Shown here: piece by piece, positions 16,883-27,600 of the stretch
Layout: each line of letters opens with the position of its first letter
How positions within the stretch are numbered: position 1 is the first letter of the stretch
From: Filimonas sp.
GTDB taxonomy: Bacteria > Bacteroidota > Bacteroidia > Chitinophagales > Chitinophagaceae
Assembly: GCA_017306865.1 (NCBI GenBank)
Contig: JAFKHH010000019.1
Span: 124,001 to 188,000, forward strand
DNA length: 64,000 bases
Direction of reading: 5' to 3'
The notes under the pieces: model-generated
What the model was told of the DNA's origin: nothing
Databases searched by the model: none
Seen by the model: only the letters and a program-made list of their open reading frames with translations
Translations under genes and position numbers: made by a program

Positions 16883-18694
16883 CTAATTAATTGGTTTGTC
16901 GGTCAGGGAATGCAGAAAACTGATAATAGCTGCAATCTCTTCTTCGGTAAGATTAAGTGGCTTGGCAGACAGCGTCTGCGTTGGCATTTCCAACCCCATT
17001 CCCGCGGCGCCTCCTTTGTTGTAGAATTCCATTACACTTTCAAGTGTTGCAAAATTTCCATTGTGCATATAAGGTGCCGTTTTTTCAACATTACGCACAG
17101 TTGGTGTTTTAAATGCAAACTTGTAATATGAAACAGGATAGCTGGTATAGCGACCTTCGTCCTCATCATTTTCAGGTGAAGCAAAATTGTCGTTTTTAGT
17201 TAGACCCAGCACTTCTAATTCCGTTCTTTGATATAACGGTGGTATCAATCCATTGAATAAGGGCGCATAGTGACAAGTACCACATTGTGCTTTCCCCATA
17301 AATAAATTAAAGCCTTTTATCTGCGTTTTGCTCAAAGCATTTTTATCTCCTTTGATGTATTGATCAAACGGAGAATCCATCGGCGCAAGCGTTTCAAAAA
17401 ATGCGGTGATAGCACCAGATATTGTTGAAATGCTGATGAGAGTGTCTTGTTGCTGCGCGAATACCGTTTTAAAAATAGCCGGATATGTTTTCGATTGATA
17501 CAAAGCGCGGATAGCTATCTTATGATCACTTCCCATTTCCATTGGATTATCTAACACGGCCTGAATCTGATCTTTGAGTGTTTTTACGCGTCCATCCCAA
17601 AACTGTGCATACTGATACGTACTGTAATACAATGACGGCGCATTGCGCTGCACAAAAGATCCCCCATCAAGTGTTGTACTTTTTGAAAGTCCGTCCGAAA
17701 AATATTTTTCCGGCTGATGACAACTTGCACAACTGCGTGTATTGTTTTGTGACAGTCGCTTCTCAAAAAACAACATGCGGCCAAGCTTTATCAACGCTTT
17801 GTTTTCACCTTTTGCGCGAGAAAGCACAAGTGCATTCTTACTAAATAAATTGTCTGTATCGTAATTAAGTGTTCCTGTAGTATTTAACTCAAGTCCCGAC
17901 TCCTTAATGAAGCGGTCAAGATGATGCTGAAGCGGCAATGCTGCATTAACGAGAAAGTTCATCCGGTCAAATGAATCGAAATCTTTCGCCGTATCGCATA
18001 GTGCAACCGCTTTTGAAAGATAAAAACGAATACTATCTGCTTCTTTGTTTTTGCTGTGCAGAAAGGGGACCAAGTTATCTTTAAATGCTAATAGTACTTG
18101 TTTGGATTCTGCAATACCTGTTTTTAGCTCAGGTGCATCAAAGCCCGTAATACCCAGCGTTATCAGGCGTATCAGCTCAATACGGATGCTTTCCAATATT
18201 TGCCGGTCAGTAATATCAAGATTGTATAGCAATGAACGAATATCCTCAGCGGATGTATTAACCAGGTTTGCTTGCTGTATCAATTCTTTTTTTTGATCAA
18301 CTGCGTTTTCAGAAAACAAAATAGATTCCATTACCTGGAAGCCCGATGGCTCTCTTGCTTCAATAAAAGGCTCTTCTACTTCGTACTTATTCGCTTCGTT
18401 ATAAACGAGTGTTGCGCTTCGTAAAAAGTAAAACAAAAAGAACTCCATTCGCTTGTATTGCTGACGGCTTTGTGCCAACACTGCTTTTGCGTTAGCAAGT
18501 GTTTGCGGCTGAAGTGAATCTATCTCACTAACTGTTTCTTCCAGCTTTGCTGTAGTGCCGGCAAAAAGCAGCGCTTCTTTTTTTATATATGCCAATGTGT
18601 TGCCGCATGCATCAGTCGTTTGCTGTCCATCGTTTGTAAACGCAACGAAAGTGATGCAACTTATAATTACCAGTATGATCAGTGTTTGTTTCAA
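16883..18694 (-). CDS. Imelysin-like domain fused to di-haem cytochrome c peroxidase
   Basis: The 603-residue protein begins with an export signal (residues 1-19). Residues 30-270 are all helical and contain GFQVME (118-123), which matches the GxHxxE motif of imelysin/EfeO-type periplasmic iron-binding proteins except that His is Gln. Residues 295-600 are a di-haem peroxidase of the CcpA/MauG group: haem-binding CASCH at 322-326 and CGTCH at 471-475, with the intervening FWDGR typical of the family. It would sit in the periplasm, using cytochrome c electrons to reduce peroxide or oxidise a substrate. It lies between the phosphatases and the last operon gene, within ten bases on each side. The changed imelysin motif may have lost metal binding. 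Confidence 0.85.
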   Translation of the reverse strand: MKQTLIILVIISCITFVAFTNDGQQTTDACGNTLAYIKKEALLFAGTTAKLEETVSEIDSLQPQTLANAKAVLAQSRQQYKRMEFFLFYFLRSATLVYNEANKYEVEEPFIEAREPSGFQVMESILFSENAVDQKKELIQQANLVNTSAEDIRSLLYNLDITDRQILESIRIELIRLITLGITGFDAPELKTGIAESKQVLLAFKDNLVPFLHSKNKEADSIRFYLSKAVALCDTAKDFDSFDRMNFLVNAALPLQHHLDRFIKESGLELNTTGTLNYDTDNLFSKNALVLSRAKGENKALIKLGRMLFFEKRLSQNNTRSCASCHQPEKYFSDGLSKSTTLDGGSFVQRNAPSLYYSTYQYAQFWDGRVKTLKDQIQAVLDNPMEMGSDHKIAIRALYQSKTYPAIFKTVFAQQQDTLISISTISGAITAFFETLAPMDSPFDQYIKGDKNALSKTQIKGFNLFMGKAQCGTCHYAPLFNGLIPPLYQRTELEVLGLTKNDNFASPENDEDEGRYTSYPVSYYKFAFKTPTVRNVEKTAPYMHNGNFATLESVMEFYNKGGAAGMGLEMPTQTLSAKPLNLTEEEIAAIISFLHSLTDKPIN

Positions 18695-18703
18695 TGAGGC
18701 GCG

Positions 18704-20086
18704 CTATTTGTTTTTGATTATTGTAAAGTGATCCCGGATCACACCATCTGCACAGATCCATTTTAGCTCCAGCTTATTCGCCTGCACTTCCAGCAAGCAG
18801 GCGCCGCCTATGCTGCCATTAGAATAATACATGGCGGCATGCGGAAAACTTTTCTGAATGCCTCCAACAGGTCCCGCAGAACCGGCCACCACATATACCG
18901 TTCCTTTATTCGATGCATCTTTCACGTAAGGCGCTGAGTCGGGAGTACCATCATTCAGCGCGGAGGAAGTGCTCAGATTGTATTTTTCATTAAATGCAGC
19001 CTCATTGCCGGTATAGCCTTTCATGAGCCTCGACCGCTCATACACGTGACTGTGCCCACACAAAACAAGATCTACACCGTAACGCTCCAGGATCGGCAAT
19101 ACTTTCTCACGGATCTCTCCCAGCTCGCTCTCTTCATCGGAGTTATGCGAGCCCATTGTATAAGGCGGATGATGCCAGTACGCCACAACCCAGTCTTTGT
19201 TTTTATTCATTGCCAGGTCTTTCTTTATCCATTGTGCCTGCGGACCTGTTGTATCATACAACATGTATTTTTTTTCTTCCATTCCATACGAATCGAGCGA
19301 CAGGAAATGAACGTTGCCTATATCGAAAGAATAAAACGACTCTGTTCCTGATGGCACACCGCCTGCTTCACCTTTTGCTGGCATGGTGAAATTCTGGTAA
19401 TAAGCCGTTGTATGGTTCATTTGCGCATACTCAGATTTGAAATCAACATCGTGATAATCGTGGTTACCGGGTGCAGGATATAACGGATATTTCTTCAGGA
19501 GCTTGTCTTTGTAGACATTAAAAAACTTGGCCTGGTATTCCGCATCAGTTCCGTCGCTGTATGCGTTGTCACCCAGCACAAGCCATGCATTCAGATAGTT
19601 GTTACCCAGGTTTTTTACAAAAGCATCCCTTACATTGTATTGATTAACGGAGTTAAGACCGGGATCGCCAAAGACTCCAATGCGGTATAAACCTTTGCTG
19701 CCAACAACCGGAAGTGTCATAAAATAGTTCTCCTCATTTCCCTGCAACGTATCTTTTGTTGTTCCAATACTGTAGAAATATTTCGTTTCTGGTTGTAGTT
19801 GCGTCAGCTTCACTTCATGCTCCGTTACGAGCGCGTTATCATCCGTCAGTTTATCCAGCTTGCCAGCTTCACTGCCATATCGTACGCGGCTTCTTGTAGC
19901 AACATTTGTACGCCAGCGAATAATAATACTGTTGCTGGTGGCTACCTGTAAATAAGGCCCACGTAACAGCGCAATCGTTGGGCGGTTACTATTTCTTTCC
20001 TTAATCGTTAAGGAGTCGTTTGTCTGGCCCGAAACTTCGCCCAGTACTAAGCTGAGCGATAATGCAAAAAGTATTAATTGCTTCAT
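18704..20086 (-). CDS. Exported purple acid phosphatase-like metallophosphatase, copy 1
   Basis: The 460-residue enzyme starts at MKQLILFALSL, a signal peptide ending near VSGQ; a start 42 bases upstream would overlap the previous gene. Residues 35-120 are the fibronectin-like N-terminal domain of purple acid phosphatases (RGPYLQVATSNSIIIRWRT). The metal ligands follow in order: GDPG, GDNAYSDG, GNHDYHD, WHHPPYT and GHSHVYERS. It should remove phosphate from monoesters in the periplasm. It is about 60% alike by eye to the next gene upstream, three bases away, from which it clearly arose by tandem duplication; it lacks that gene's C-terminal Ig-like domain. Confidence 0.88.
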   Translation of the reverse strand: MKQLILFALSLSLVLGEVSGQTNDSLTIKERNSNRPTIALLRGPYLQVATSNSIIIRWRTNVATRSRVRYGSEAGKLDKLTDDNALVTEHEVKLTQLQPETKYFYSIGTTKDTLQGNEENYFMTLPVVGSKGLYRIGVFGDPGLNSVNQYNVRDAFVKNLGNNYLNAWLVLGDNAYSDGTDAEYQAKFFNVYKDKLLKKYPLYPAPGNHDYHDVDFKSEYAQMNHTTAYYQNFTMPAKGEAGGVPSGTESFYSFDIGNVHFLSLDSYGMEEKKYMLYDTTGPQAQWIKKDLAMNKNKDWVVAYWHHPPYTMGSHNSDEESELGEIREKVLPILERYGVDLVLCGHSHVYERSRLMKGYTGNEAAFNEKYNLSTSSALNDGTPDSAPYVKDASNKGTVYVVAGSAGPVGGIQKSFPHAAMYYSNGSIGGACLLEVQANKLELKWICADGVIRDHFTIIKNK

Positions 20087-20088
20087 AG

Positions 20089-21669
20089 TTATTTTGTTAC
20101 CTGAACTATAAATGTGTCTTTTATACAACTGTATGGATCGCTTACTGTGTAGGTCGTTTTACCAATAGACGGTTTTACTGTAATGCTTTTTGTTCTGGCA
20201 TCATCTTTCGACCATTGGTAATTGCCTATATAGGACGCTGTTAAAGTGGTTGCCTCTCCTGCTTTTATTTTTATTGCTGTTTTACGGTTCACTTTTTTCA
20301 TCATGGTAAAATGATCACGGATCGTTCCGTCTGCGCATAGCCATTTCAGATCAAGACGATTGGCTTCTACTTCCAGTATGCATGAGCCTCCGATGGATAC
20401 ATCTGAATATTGCATAGCATTGTGCGGAAATGCTTTTTGTGCATAGTCTAATGCCCCGGATGAGCCGCTGACAACATACACGGTGCCTTTATTAGCATCA
20501 TCTTTTATATATGGACATGCATTATTGCTACCATCATACAAGGCAGAGGAATTGCTGAGCAGATGTTTTGCAGAGTCAAAACTTTCTTCCATACCAAAAT
20601 GCCCCATCATCAGGCGTGAACGTTCATACGAATGACTATGCCCGCATAGCACAAGGTCAACACCTTCTCTTTCCAGGATACGAATAAAATTTTCCCTGAT
20701 CTTAATCAGTTGCCTTTCCTGGTCAGAATTGTGCGACCCCATTGTAAAAGGTGGATGGTGCCAGTATGCTATAACCCAACCTTTATTTTTATTTGCCGCG
20801 AGATCTTTTTTTACCCATGTCACCTGCCTTCCAAGCGTATCATATAACCTGGAGTTGTTATCTTCCTCACCATGCGAGTCTAGTGACAGGAAATGGATAT
20901 TGCCAATATCATAAGAGTAAAAAGCAGGCGTGCCTGAAGCAAGGCCGCCAGATTCACCATTTGAAGGCATAGAAAAATTCTGGTAATAGGCTACTGCTTT
21001 TGACTGCTGCGCAAGGTCTGCGGAAAAAGGTTCATCGTGATAATCGTGATTGCCTGGCGCAGGAAAAAGCGGAGCCCGTTTTAGTAAATTGTCTTTATAG
21101 ATGTTGAAAAAATTACTTTGATATTCTATATCCTTTCCAAATGAATATGCATTATCGCCGAGCAGGATCCAGGCGTTCAACACATTATTGCCAATGTATT
21201 TTTCAAATTGATCCCGCGTATTGCGCTGGTTAACGGAGTTGTTACCACAATCACCAAACACTCCAATGCGGTATTTGGTTTCGTAGCCTACAGGTGGCAA
21301 TGTTGTAAAGCTATTCAGTTCATCTCCCTGTAATGTATCTTTTTCAACGCCTTCTACCAGGTAATAATATTTGGTATATGGCTTTAGCCCTGTAAGCGTT
21401 ACCAGATGTTCTTTGGTCGCAATTTTATCGCCCGCAAGCTGATCCCATTTCCCCAGCACTTCTCCAAAACGAACCTGGCTCACATCCGGCTCATCCGTAC
21501 GCCAGCGGATCATCATGCTGGTTTGCGTAGCCATTTGCAGGTAAGGCCCACGAATGATCTCAGGTCTGAACCCATATCTCCTGGGCTTATTTTTTTTCTC
21601 TTTCGTTTGTGCTGAAACAGTATTGCCAACAACAAGGAGGCACAACACAAAAAACAGATATTTTTTCAT
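20089..21669 (-). CDS. Exported purple acid phosphatase-like metallophosphatase, copy 2, with Ig-like tail
   Basis: The 526-residue protein has a signal peptide (residues 1-20, ending VSAQ) and a fibronectin-like domain (IRGPYLQMATQTSMMIRWRT). The phosphatase core has the ligand motifs GDCG, GDNAYSFG, GNHDYHDE, WHHPPFT and GHSHSYERS. Residues 460-526 add an Ig/PKD-like beta domain (YQWSKDDARTKSITVKPS) that copy 1 lacks. The enzyme would release phosphate from organic phosphates outside the cytoplasm, and the tail may bind the substrate or the cell surface. It lies ten bases behind the 5'-nucleotidase gene in the Sus operon, which supports a joint role in nucleotide or sugar-phosphate breakdown. 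Confidence 0.88.
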   Translation of the reverse strand: MKKYLFFVLCLLVVGNTVSAQTKEKKNKPRRYGFRPEIIRGPYLQMATQTSMMIRWRTDEPDVSQVRFGEVLGKWDQLAGDKIATKEHLVTLTGLKPYTKYYYLVEGVEKDTLQGDELNSFTTLPPVGYETKYRIGVFGDCGNNSVNQRNTRDQFEKYIGNNVLNAWILLGDNAYSFGKDIEYQSNFFNIYKDNLLKRAPLFPAPGNHDYHDEPFSADLAQQSKAVAYYQNFSMPSNGESGGLASGTPAFYSYDIGNIHFLSLDSHGEEDNNSRLYDTLGRQVTWVKKDLAANKNKGWVIAYWHHPPFTMGSHNSDQERQLIKIRENFIRILEREGVDLVLCGHSHSYERSRLMMGHFGMEESFDSAKHLLSNSSALYDGSNNACPYIKDDANKGTVYVVSGSSGALDYAQKAFPHNAMQYSDVSIGGSCILEVEANRLDLKWLCADGTIRDHFTMMKKVNRKTAIKIKAGEATTLTASYIGNYQWSKDDARTKSITVKPSIGKTTYTVSDPYSCIKDTFIVQVTK

Positions 21670-21678
21670 GTAGTTATT

Positions 21679-23082
21679 TTAATTTTCAAAAATTCGTTTT
21701 GCATGCAGGTAATCAACCTTCGGATGTTTTTGCAAATACCTGGTCACCGCCTCTGCTGATGTAATCTGCATTTCTACAGGGTGAGCTGTTATGCCTTTCA
21801 TAAACTGGCAGGCAATAAAGCTATTCATGCCTACAGAATAGCTTTTGCTTTCATTAAGCACCACATCGTTATGCTTTAAAATAATATTGTTCGTTACTCC
21901 ATTTTCATCTCTTTGAATAGTGTAGGTGATGCCTGAAACAAACAACACAGGAACTTCCGCACCTTTCAACGAGTTTAGGATCACTATGCGAAGCTGCGTC
22001 GGCGTCAGATCAAAACGCATCGTATGATAATCATAGCTATCCCATTCATAAATATCGCCTAGCGAAATTTTCCCTTCGGGAAAGGCAGGCCAGCTAATGT
22101 TCCGTGCATGATCAAATACAATATCAAGTTGCAATGTATCTCGTAGTGCATCTGTTTTCAAACAACCGATCGCTTCTTTGTTGCTGAACCCTGTTGAATA
22201 GCCTGCTATTGTTTTAAACACAGGATTAGTGTTGTATGTATCAATTTTTTCCTGTACAGCTTTGTCGGTTTCTGTCATCGACTCAACGTCAACCATCGTG
22301 AAAGATTTATCTACGATCTTATGTTGCTTTATTTTTAAGACTGTTTTCCCGATGAATCTCAACTTGTCTCCTGCCTGAGTGATCAGTGTTCCATTCACCA
22401 TGGCGCCATTAGGCATTTCGGTATGCGAGTGTCCGCCAACGATCACATCCAGTTCTTTCATTTGCATTGCAAGCGTACTATCAGCTTTATACCCGATATG
22501 CGTTAATGCAATCAATACATCCGCAGAGTCTTTCAAATGCCTGTATTGCAAAGCTGCTTTTACAGGTGACAGCATACTTATATTTTTTACAAGGCATGGA
22601 TTACTGCTTCCGGCCGTAAGCCCCATTACTGCAATAGAAGTTCCATCGCTGGCATGAAGGATATGATAAGGTTTTAACGGATGTAAAGACGATTGTTTCG
22701 CCACTTGCATATTGGCACATACATATACGGAAGAAGACTGGTTGATCCGTTCCTGCAAAATCGCCTCTCCGTATTCAAATTCGTGATTTCCTAAACAGCT
22801 CACCGTATAGGGAACCGCATTCATGAGATCGAAGATGGGATAACCCTTTTGCGGTGCTTCATCTACGACAGGATTGCCGTTAAAAAGATCACCTGCATTG
22901 AAGACGAATACATTTTTATGTATCTTCTTCAGTCCCTTTACATAAGCCGCCATTTTAGAAAAATTATCGATCCGGCCATGCACATCATTCGTAGACAGGA
23001 TAATAATCTCTGTTGTGTCCGCTTGCGCGTAAGCGCTACAACAGGTTATGAGGAAAACAAAAGATGTTATTATCTGGCGCAT
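21679..23082 (-). CDS. Exported 5'-nucleotidase / cyclic phosphodiesterase (UshA type)
   Basis: The 467-residue protein has a signal peptide (residues 1-19, ending AYAQ). The N-terminal metallophosphatase domain carries NDVHG, GDLFNGN, GNHEFEYG, THIGY and GGHSHTE in the UshA/CpdB order. Residues 290-467 are the substrate-specificity domain (residue pattern around LPLQLD-type DALRDTLQLDIVFDH). These enzymes hydrolyse nucleotides, and some 2',3'-cyclic nucleotides, to nucleosides and phosphate in the periplasm. It follows SusD by 75 bases and starts the enzyme block of the operon, so extracellular nucleotides or related phosphoesters are the probable imported substrate. Confidence 0.88.
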   Translation of the reverse strand: MRQIITSFVFLITCCSAYAQADTTEIIILSTNDVHGRIDNFSKMAAYVKGLKKIHKNVFVFNAGDLFNGNPVVDEAPQKGYPIFDLMNAVPYTVSCLGNHEFEYGEAILQERINQSSSVYVCANMQVAKQSSLHPLKPYHILHASDGTSIAVMGLTAGSSNPCLVKNISMLSPVKAALQYRHLKDSADVLIALTHIGYKADSTLAMQMKELDVIVGGHSHTEMPNGAMVNGTLITQAGDKLRFIGKTVLKIKQHKIVDKSFTMVDVESMTETDKAVQEKIDTYNTNPVFKTIAGYSTGFSNKEAIGCLKTDALRDTLQLDIVFDHARNISWPAFPEGKISLGDIYEWDSYDYHTMRFDLTPTQLRIVILNSLKGAEVPVLFVSGITYTIQRDENGVTNNIILKHNDVVLNESKSYSVGMNSFIACQFMKGITAHPVEMQITSAEAVTRYLQKHPKVDYLHAKRIFEN

Positions 23083-23157
23083 TGTATATCAGCTAAAAAC
23101 TATCATCCGGGAAAATTGCATTCTCCCAAATGATAGTTTACTAAGGGGTTATAAAAG

Positions 23158-24663
23158 TTATTGTTTATCCCACCACAGGCGAGTCGACGTAAGGTCTGGT
23201 CCCTGGCGCTGTACCGCATCGTTGATATGCGGATTAGCTGCGTACTCCGCTCTTGGATAGTATAAGCGCCTTGGCAACTGTGCGCCAAGATTTGCACTTA
23301 AACTCATATCAAGTTTGCTGTACAGGTCAGGATAACCTGTGCGGCGCATATTCGCCCATGTTTCATACCAGTTGTAATGTGTTTCCAGCCAGTATTGTGT
23401 TGCGATCATTTTCAATCCGTCGGCAGGTACATATGGATTCGCTGCGAGATAGGCATTCTGTTGAGCGACAGAAATCACCCCATCAGGCCCAAAGACGGAT
23501 AATTCATCCATAGCAGATCTTACACCTGCTTCATAGAATGTTTTAGCGTCGCCTGAAATAATGCCTTTCTCAGCGCACTCTGCCAATTGGAATTGTACCT
23601 GTGCATGGCTGAGATGTATGTAAGGTGCATCATAACGGCCAAGGGTTTTGATATTAGATACCGAGCAACTGTCTCTCGGCGTCAGGTTATCCCATTGCTG
23701 CCTGCCACGCTGGTTTGCCGGCGTATGATCGCCTTCCTGGTAAGAAGTGAGCGGCAATTTTTCGCGCATACAAAATACCGGTGTACGCGGGTCGTTCCGA
23801 TTTTTCAATGAATCAACAAAGGAAGAAGTTAAACGGTAGGTAGTAATATAACTTGAACTGATGAAGATATGCGGAACACCATTTGAAGTAGTACCTGTAC
23901 CTGCTAGCTGTGTTGTATAAGCTACTACAAAATTATCTGCTTTGCTTGTCATTAACCCACCGGCAATCGCCGCATCTATCCATTTTTTTGCGTTGGCAGG
24001 ATCAACTTTTGAAATACGCATTCCCAAACGCAACATCAGGCTGTAGCCAAATTTTTTCCATTTGCTGATATCGCCTTTATAAACGATGTCTGCAGTTACA
24101 GCAGGTTGTTTGCTATTACTCAGTGCATCGGTTGCTTCTTTCAGCTCTTTGAACATATCTTCATAAATCTTCTGCTGGGGATCGTAGTTTGGTGTCAGCA
24201 TCTGATCTGTATATCCTTTACTTGCTTCAAAATATGGAATGTCACCATAGGTATCAGTCAGTGATTGGAAAAGATACACACGAATGATCCTTGCCATGCT
24301 CAGGTAATTAACCTTTCCCGGATCGTTCTTCGCCTGCGCAATTATATCAGCAACAGATTTTAAAGGGTTCTTATATACCCATACAAAGTGTTCACTCATT
24401 TCCGTTTCCTTATATGCAGTAGCAGAAGGGAAACTCACATTGGTATTAATGTGCCCTGAATATGGGCCTGCATAATAAGCGTGTGTATAGTAGTTTTTAT
24501 CGAGCATTGTCAGCTCGGCATAAGGAAGCTCGTAATCGAGATTAGGCACCGATACGAAATCTACACTGGTATTAATATCTTCAAATCCTTTGCTGCAACT
24601 TTCGAACAGCGCAATTGCCATCATCAGTGCGGCCAGGCATTTAATTTTGATTCTCAGTTTCAT
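23158..24663 (-). CDS. SusD/RagB-family nutrient-binding outer-membrane lipoprotein
   Basis: The 501-residue protein has a lipoprotein signal with the lipobox ALFESC, Cys23 being the likely lipid site. The sequence matches the SusD-like group 2 (RagB) pattern: ELPYAELTMLDKNYYTHAYY near the start, RIIRVYLFQSLTDTYGDIPY in the TPR-like half and YYPRAEYAANP near the end. It would sit on the outer-membrane surface and close the lid of the SusC pore while binding the nutrient. It follows SusC by 27 bases. The genes after it encode phosphatases rather than glycosidases, so the bound nutrient is probably an organic phosphate. Confidence 0.92.
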   Translation of the reverse strand: MKLRIKIKCLAALMMAIALFESCSKGFEDINTSVDFVSVPNLDYELPYAELTMLDKNYYTHAYYAGPYSGHINTNVSFPSATAYKETEMSEHFVWVYKNPLKSVADIIAQAKNDPGKVNYLSMARIIRVYLFQSLTDTYGDIPYFEASKGYTDQMLTPNYDPQQKIYEDMFKELKEATDALSNSKQPAVTADIVYKGDISKWKKFGYSLMLRLGMRISKVDPANAKKWIDAAIAGGLMTSKADNFVVAYTTQLAGTGTTSNGVPHIFISSSYITTYRLTSSFVDSLKNRNDPRTPVFCMREKLPLTSYQEGDHTPANQRGRQQWDNLTPRDSCSVSNIKTLGRYDAPYIHLSHAQVQFQLAECAEKGIISGDAKTFYEAGVRSAMDELSVFGPDGVISVAQQNAYLAANPYVPADGLKMIATQYWLETHYNWYETWANMRRTGYPDLYSKLDMSLSANLGAQLPRRLYYPRAEYAANPHINDAVQRQGPDLTSTRLWWDKQ

Positions 24664-24690
24664 AGAAATAATTATTTGTTGTTGTGTTTG

Positions 24691-27600
24691 TTAGAATCCG
24701 AATTTTAACGTCAGCCCAAAATTCCTTGTAGTTGGATAGGTCATGCGTTCAATACCTTGCTGATTATTTGCAGCAGTATTGCTTTCGGGATCAACATTCT
24801 CCAGGTTTTTGTCTTTGTAAACAGTCAACAGGTTTCTTGCTACCAACGCAACAGCCGCGTTGGTGAATCCGATTTTTCTCAAGAAGCCCGGATTGAACCT
24901 ATATCGTAACGCTACTTCGCGCAGCTTTACAAAACTTGCATCATAAATAAACTGCTCAGAGATAGAGCCGATCTGGCTATAGTAAGAGCTGATGCTTGCT
25001 GCAGATACGCGTACTGTATTCTCACCGCCTGACTGATTCACACCATCTCCAATAATTCCATCAGTTCTGCCTTCCAGCGTTGCCATGTGCTTGCCATTTT
25101 TATATGCAGTGGCATTTGTTTCGGAATAGATCGAAGCGCCGAATTTTGCATCAAAGAAAACATAGAGCGAAAGGTTCTTATAGGTAAACGTGTTTGAAAA
25201 ACCAATCAGTTGGTTATAAGTGCCATAGCCAAGCAGGCTTGCTTTTGAATTAACTACTGGCAAACCGGTGCTGTTATACACAATTCTTCCGGAAGCAGAA
25301 TCTCTCTGATATGTAAATCCATAGATCGCACCATAGCGCAGGCCTTCTGTCAACTGAACGAATGCGTTACCGCTTTTAGATGTAGCCAATTGGATCGGCG
25401 CGCCTTTCGTGCCTTCACCAAGTGCTATCACTTTGTTGTTATTCTTTGAGTAAGTCGCGGTTATATCCCATGTAAAATCCCTTGTCTTAACAGGAGAACC
25501 TTTGAGTAAAATTTCAATACCGCTATTCCCCATTTTACCTACGTTCAGAATCGCTGTTGCATACCCTGTAGAAGAAGATACCGCTGTGCGAACAATATCA
25601 TTAACGATTTGCTTGTTATAATAAGTAAATTCAAACCCAAAACGACCGTTTAAAAAATCCATATCAAGACCAAGCTCGTAATCTGTAGAGAGCAATGGTT
25701 TTAGTTTTTTATTAGGGATATTGGTTGTGCCAATCAGTTGCAGCGGTTGGGCATTGTTATACTGGTATGCATCGAGTGAATAGCTAAGGTCCAGTTGATA
25801 TGGATCAGTATCGCCACTCACTTGTGCGGCTGATGCCCTTAACTTGCCAAAAGAAATTGCTGAAGGTAGTTTGAATGCATCTGAGAATATAAATGAAAGT
25901 GATGCCGCTGGATAAAACAGGTTGTTATTCTCAATCGGCAACGTAGAGAACCAATCATTTCTTCCCGTTAAAGTCAGATACAAATACTTGTTGTAAGACA
26001 ACTCCATACTTCCAAACAAGGAATTGGTTTTCTGCCTGCTTTCACTAGTACTTGGGAGTTTATTTTTCAGGTTATTGAAGGTGTACACGCCCGGAACCGT
26101 AAATACGTTACCGGATGTGATTGCCTGTGATGTTGAACGCCAGTTTATATTTCCACCCACGAATCCATTGATGGTAAACTTACTTTTCATAGCAGGATCC
26201 ACTCCTAATAAAAACTCATAGTTGTTCTCTGTATTATCCAAAGAACGCTGGTTTAAAATACCGCCGATGTTTGTTGGAGAATTGTACGGGAAACTAGAAG
26301 AGGCGTTGCCATCCGGAATATATTGCAATCTTTTGGCGAGATAGAAATCACGTGTAATTCTTCCACGCGCATACAACCAATTCGTAAACTGGTATTTTAA
26401 ACTGATAGAACCTGTCAAACGGTTACGTGTATCTTTTTCTTTCTCATAATTCACAATGTAATACGGATTGGAAACGCCCTGCGTGTACAACAATTCGCGG
26501 CCGTTTGAATCAACGCCCGGCTTGAGTGATGCTATATCAATGCTGTTAGGTAAATAAAGCAGTGAATAAAACTGGTTATCGTGATTACCGCCGATATAAG
26601 GTCTGTTGTTGGCTTTTTCATAGCTGTAATTGATTACTACATCGGCATCCAATTTTCCGAATTTCGAATGTGCTTTAGTATTCACACTTGTTCTTGTGAA
26701 GTTCGCATTGGGTACGATGTCCGTATTGCGAAGGTCTGATACGGAAACCCTGTAATCCTGCGTTGCATTACTTCCTGAAAGCGCAATTGTATTTGTGATT
26801 GTGCTTCCTGTATTAAAGAATCTTTTGTAATTATTTTTCACTGCGCTGAAGGGTCTTACCACACCATCAAATTGTGGAGCAGGTGTTCCGTCCAGCAGAT
26901 GGCCCCAACTGTCCGAACCTTTTGCATTTTCTGCACTTGTTGGCAGGTCTGCAGAGTTGAGCTGGTTGATGGCACTTTGTCCATAGACGTTTTGAAAATT
27001 GCTTTGATCAATCAGTTTATCTACCAGGAGCGAAGAACTGAAATCTACATTGATCTTTCCTTTGGCAGACTTACCACTTTTTGTTGTTACCAGGATTACG
27101 CCGTTGGATGCGCGCGAGCCGTAAAGCGCTGCCGCTGCGTTCCCTTTCAACACGCTGATACTTTCAATATCATCCGGGTTGATCCCTGTAAGCCCATCAC
27201 CATAATCATAACCACCTTCCGGAGTGTTGGTAGCAAGACCACCAAGGGTTGTTGTATTAATAGGAATACCGTCTACTACCCACAGCGGATTTGTATTGCC
27301 TGTTAAAGAAGATTCACCGCGGATCACGATACGTTTTGTACCTGCAACGCCGTTAGCAATATTGCCAACATCCACACCTGCAATCTTACCGGACAATGCA
27401 TTGATCAGGTTAGGTGTTTGAACCGTATTTACCCTGCTACCATCCAACTGTGCTACAGAGTAACCAAGGCTACGCGGATTACGTTTGAAGTTAAGCGCAG
27501 TTACTACTACACTATCCAGACTGGCTGCATTCTCTTTCATGCGTACCAGGATAGAGTTGCCGCTTCCTTCGCGCACAAGAAATGACCTTAAATGGTTGAT

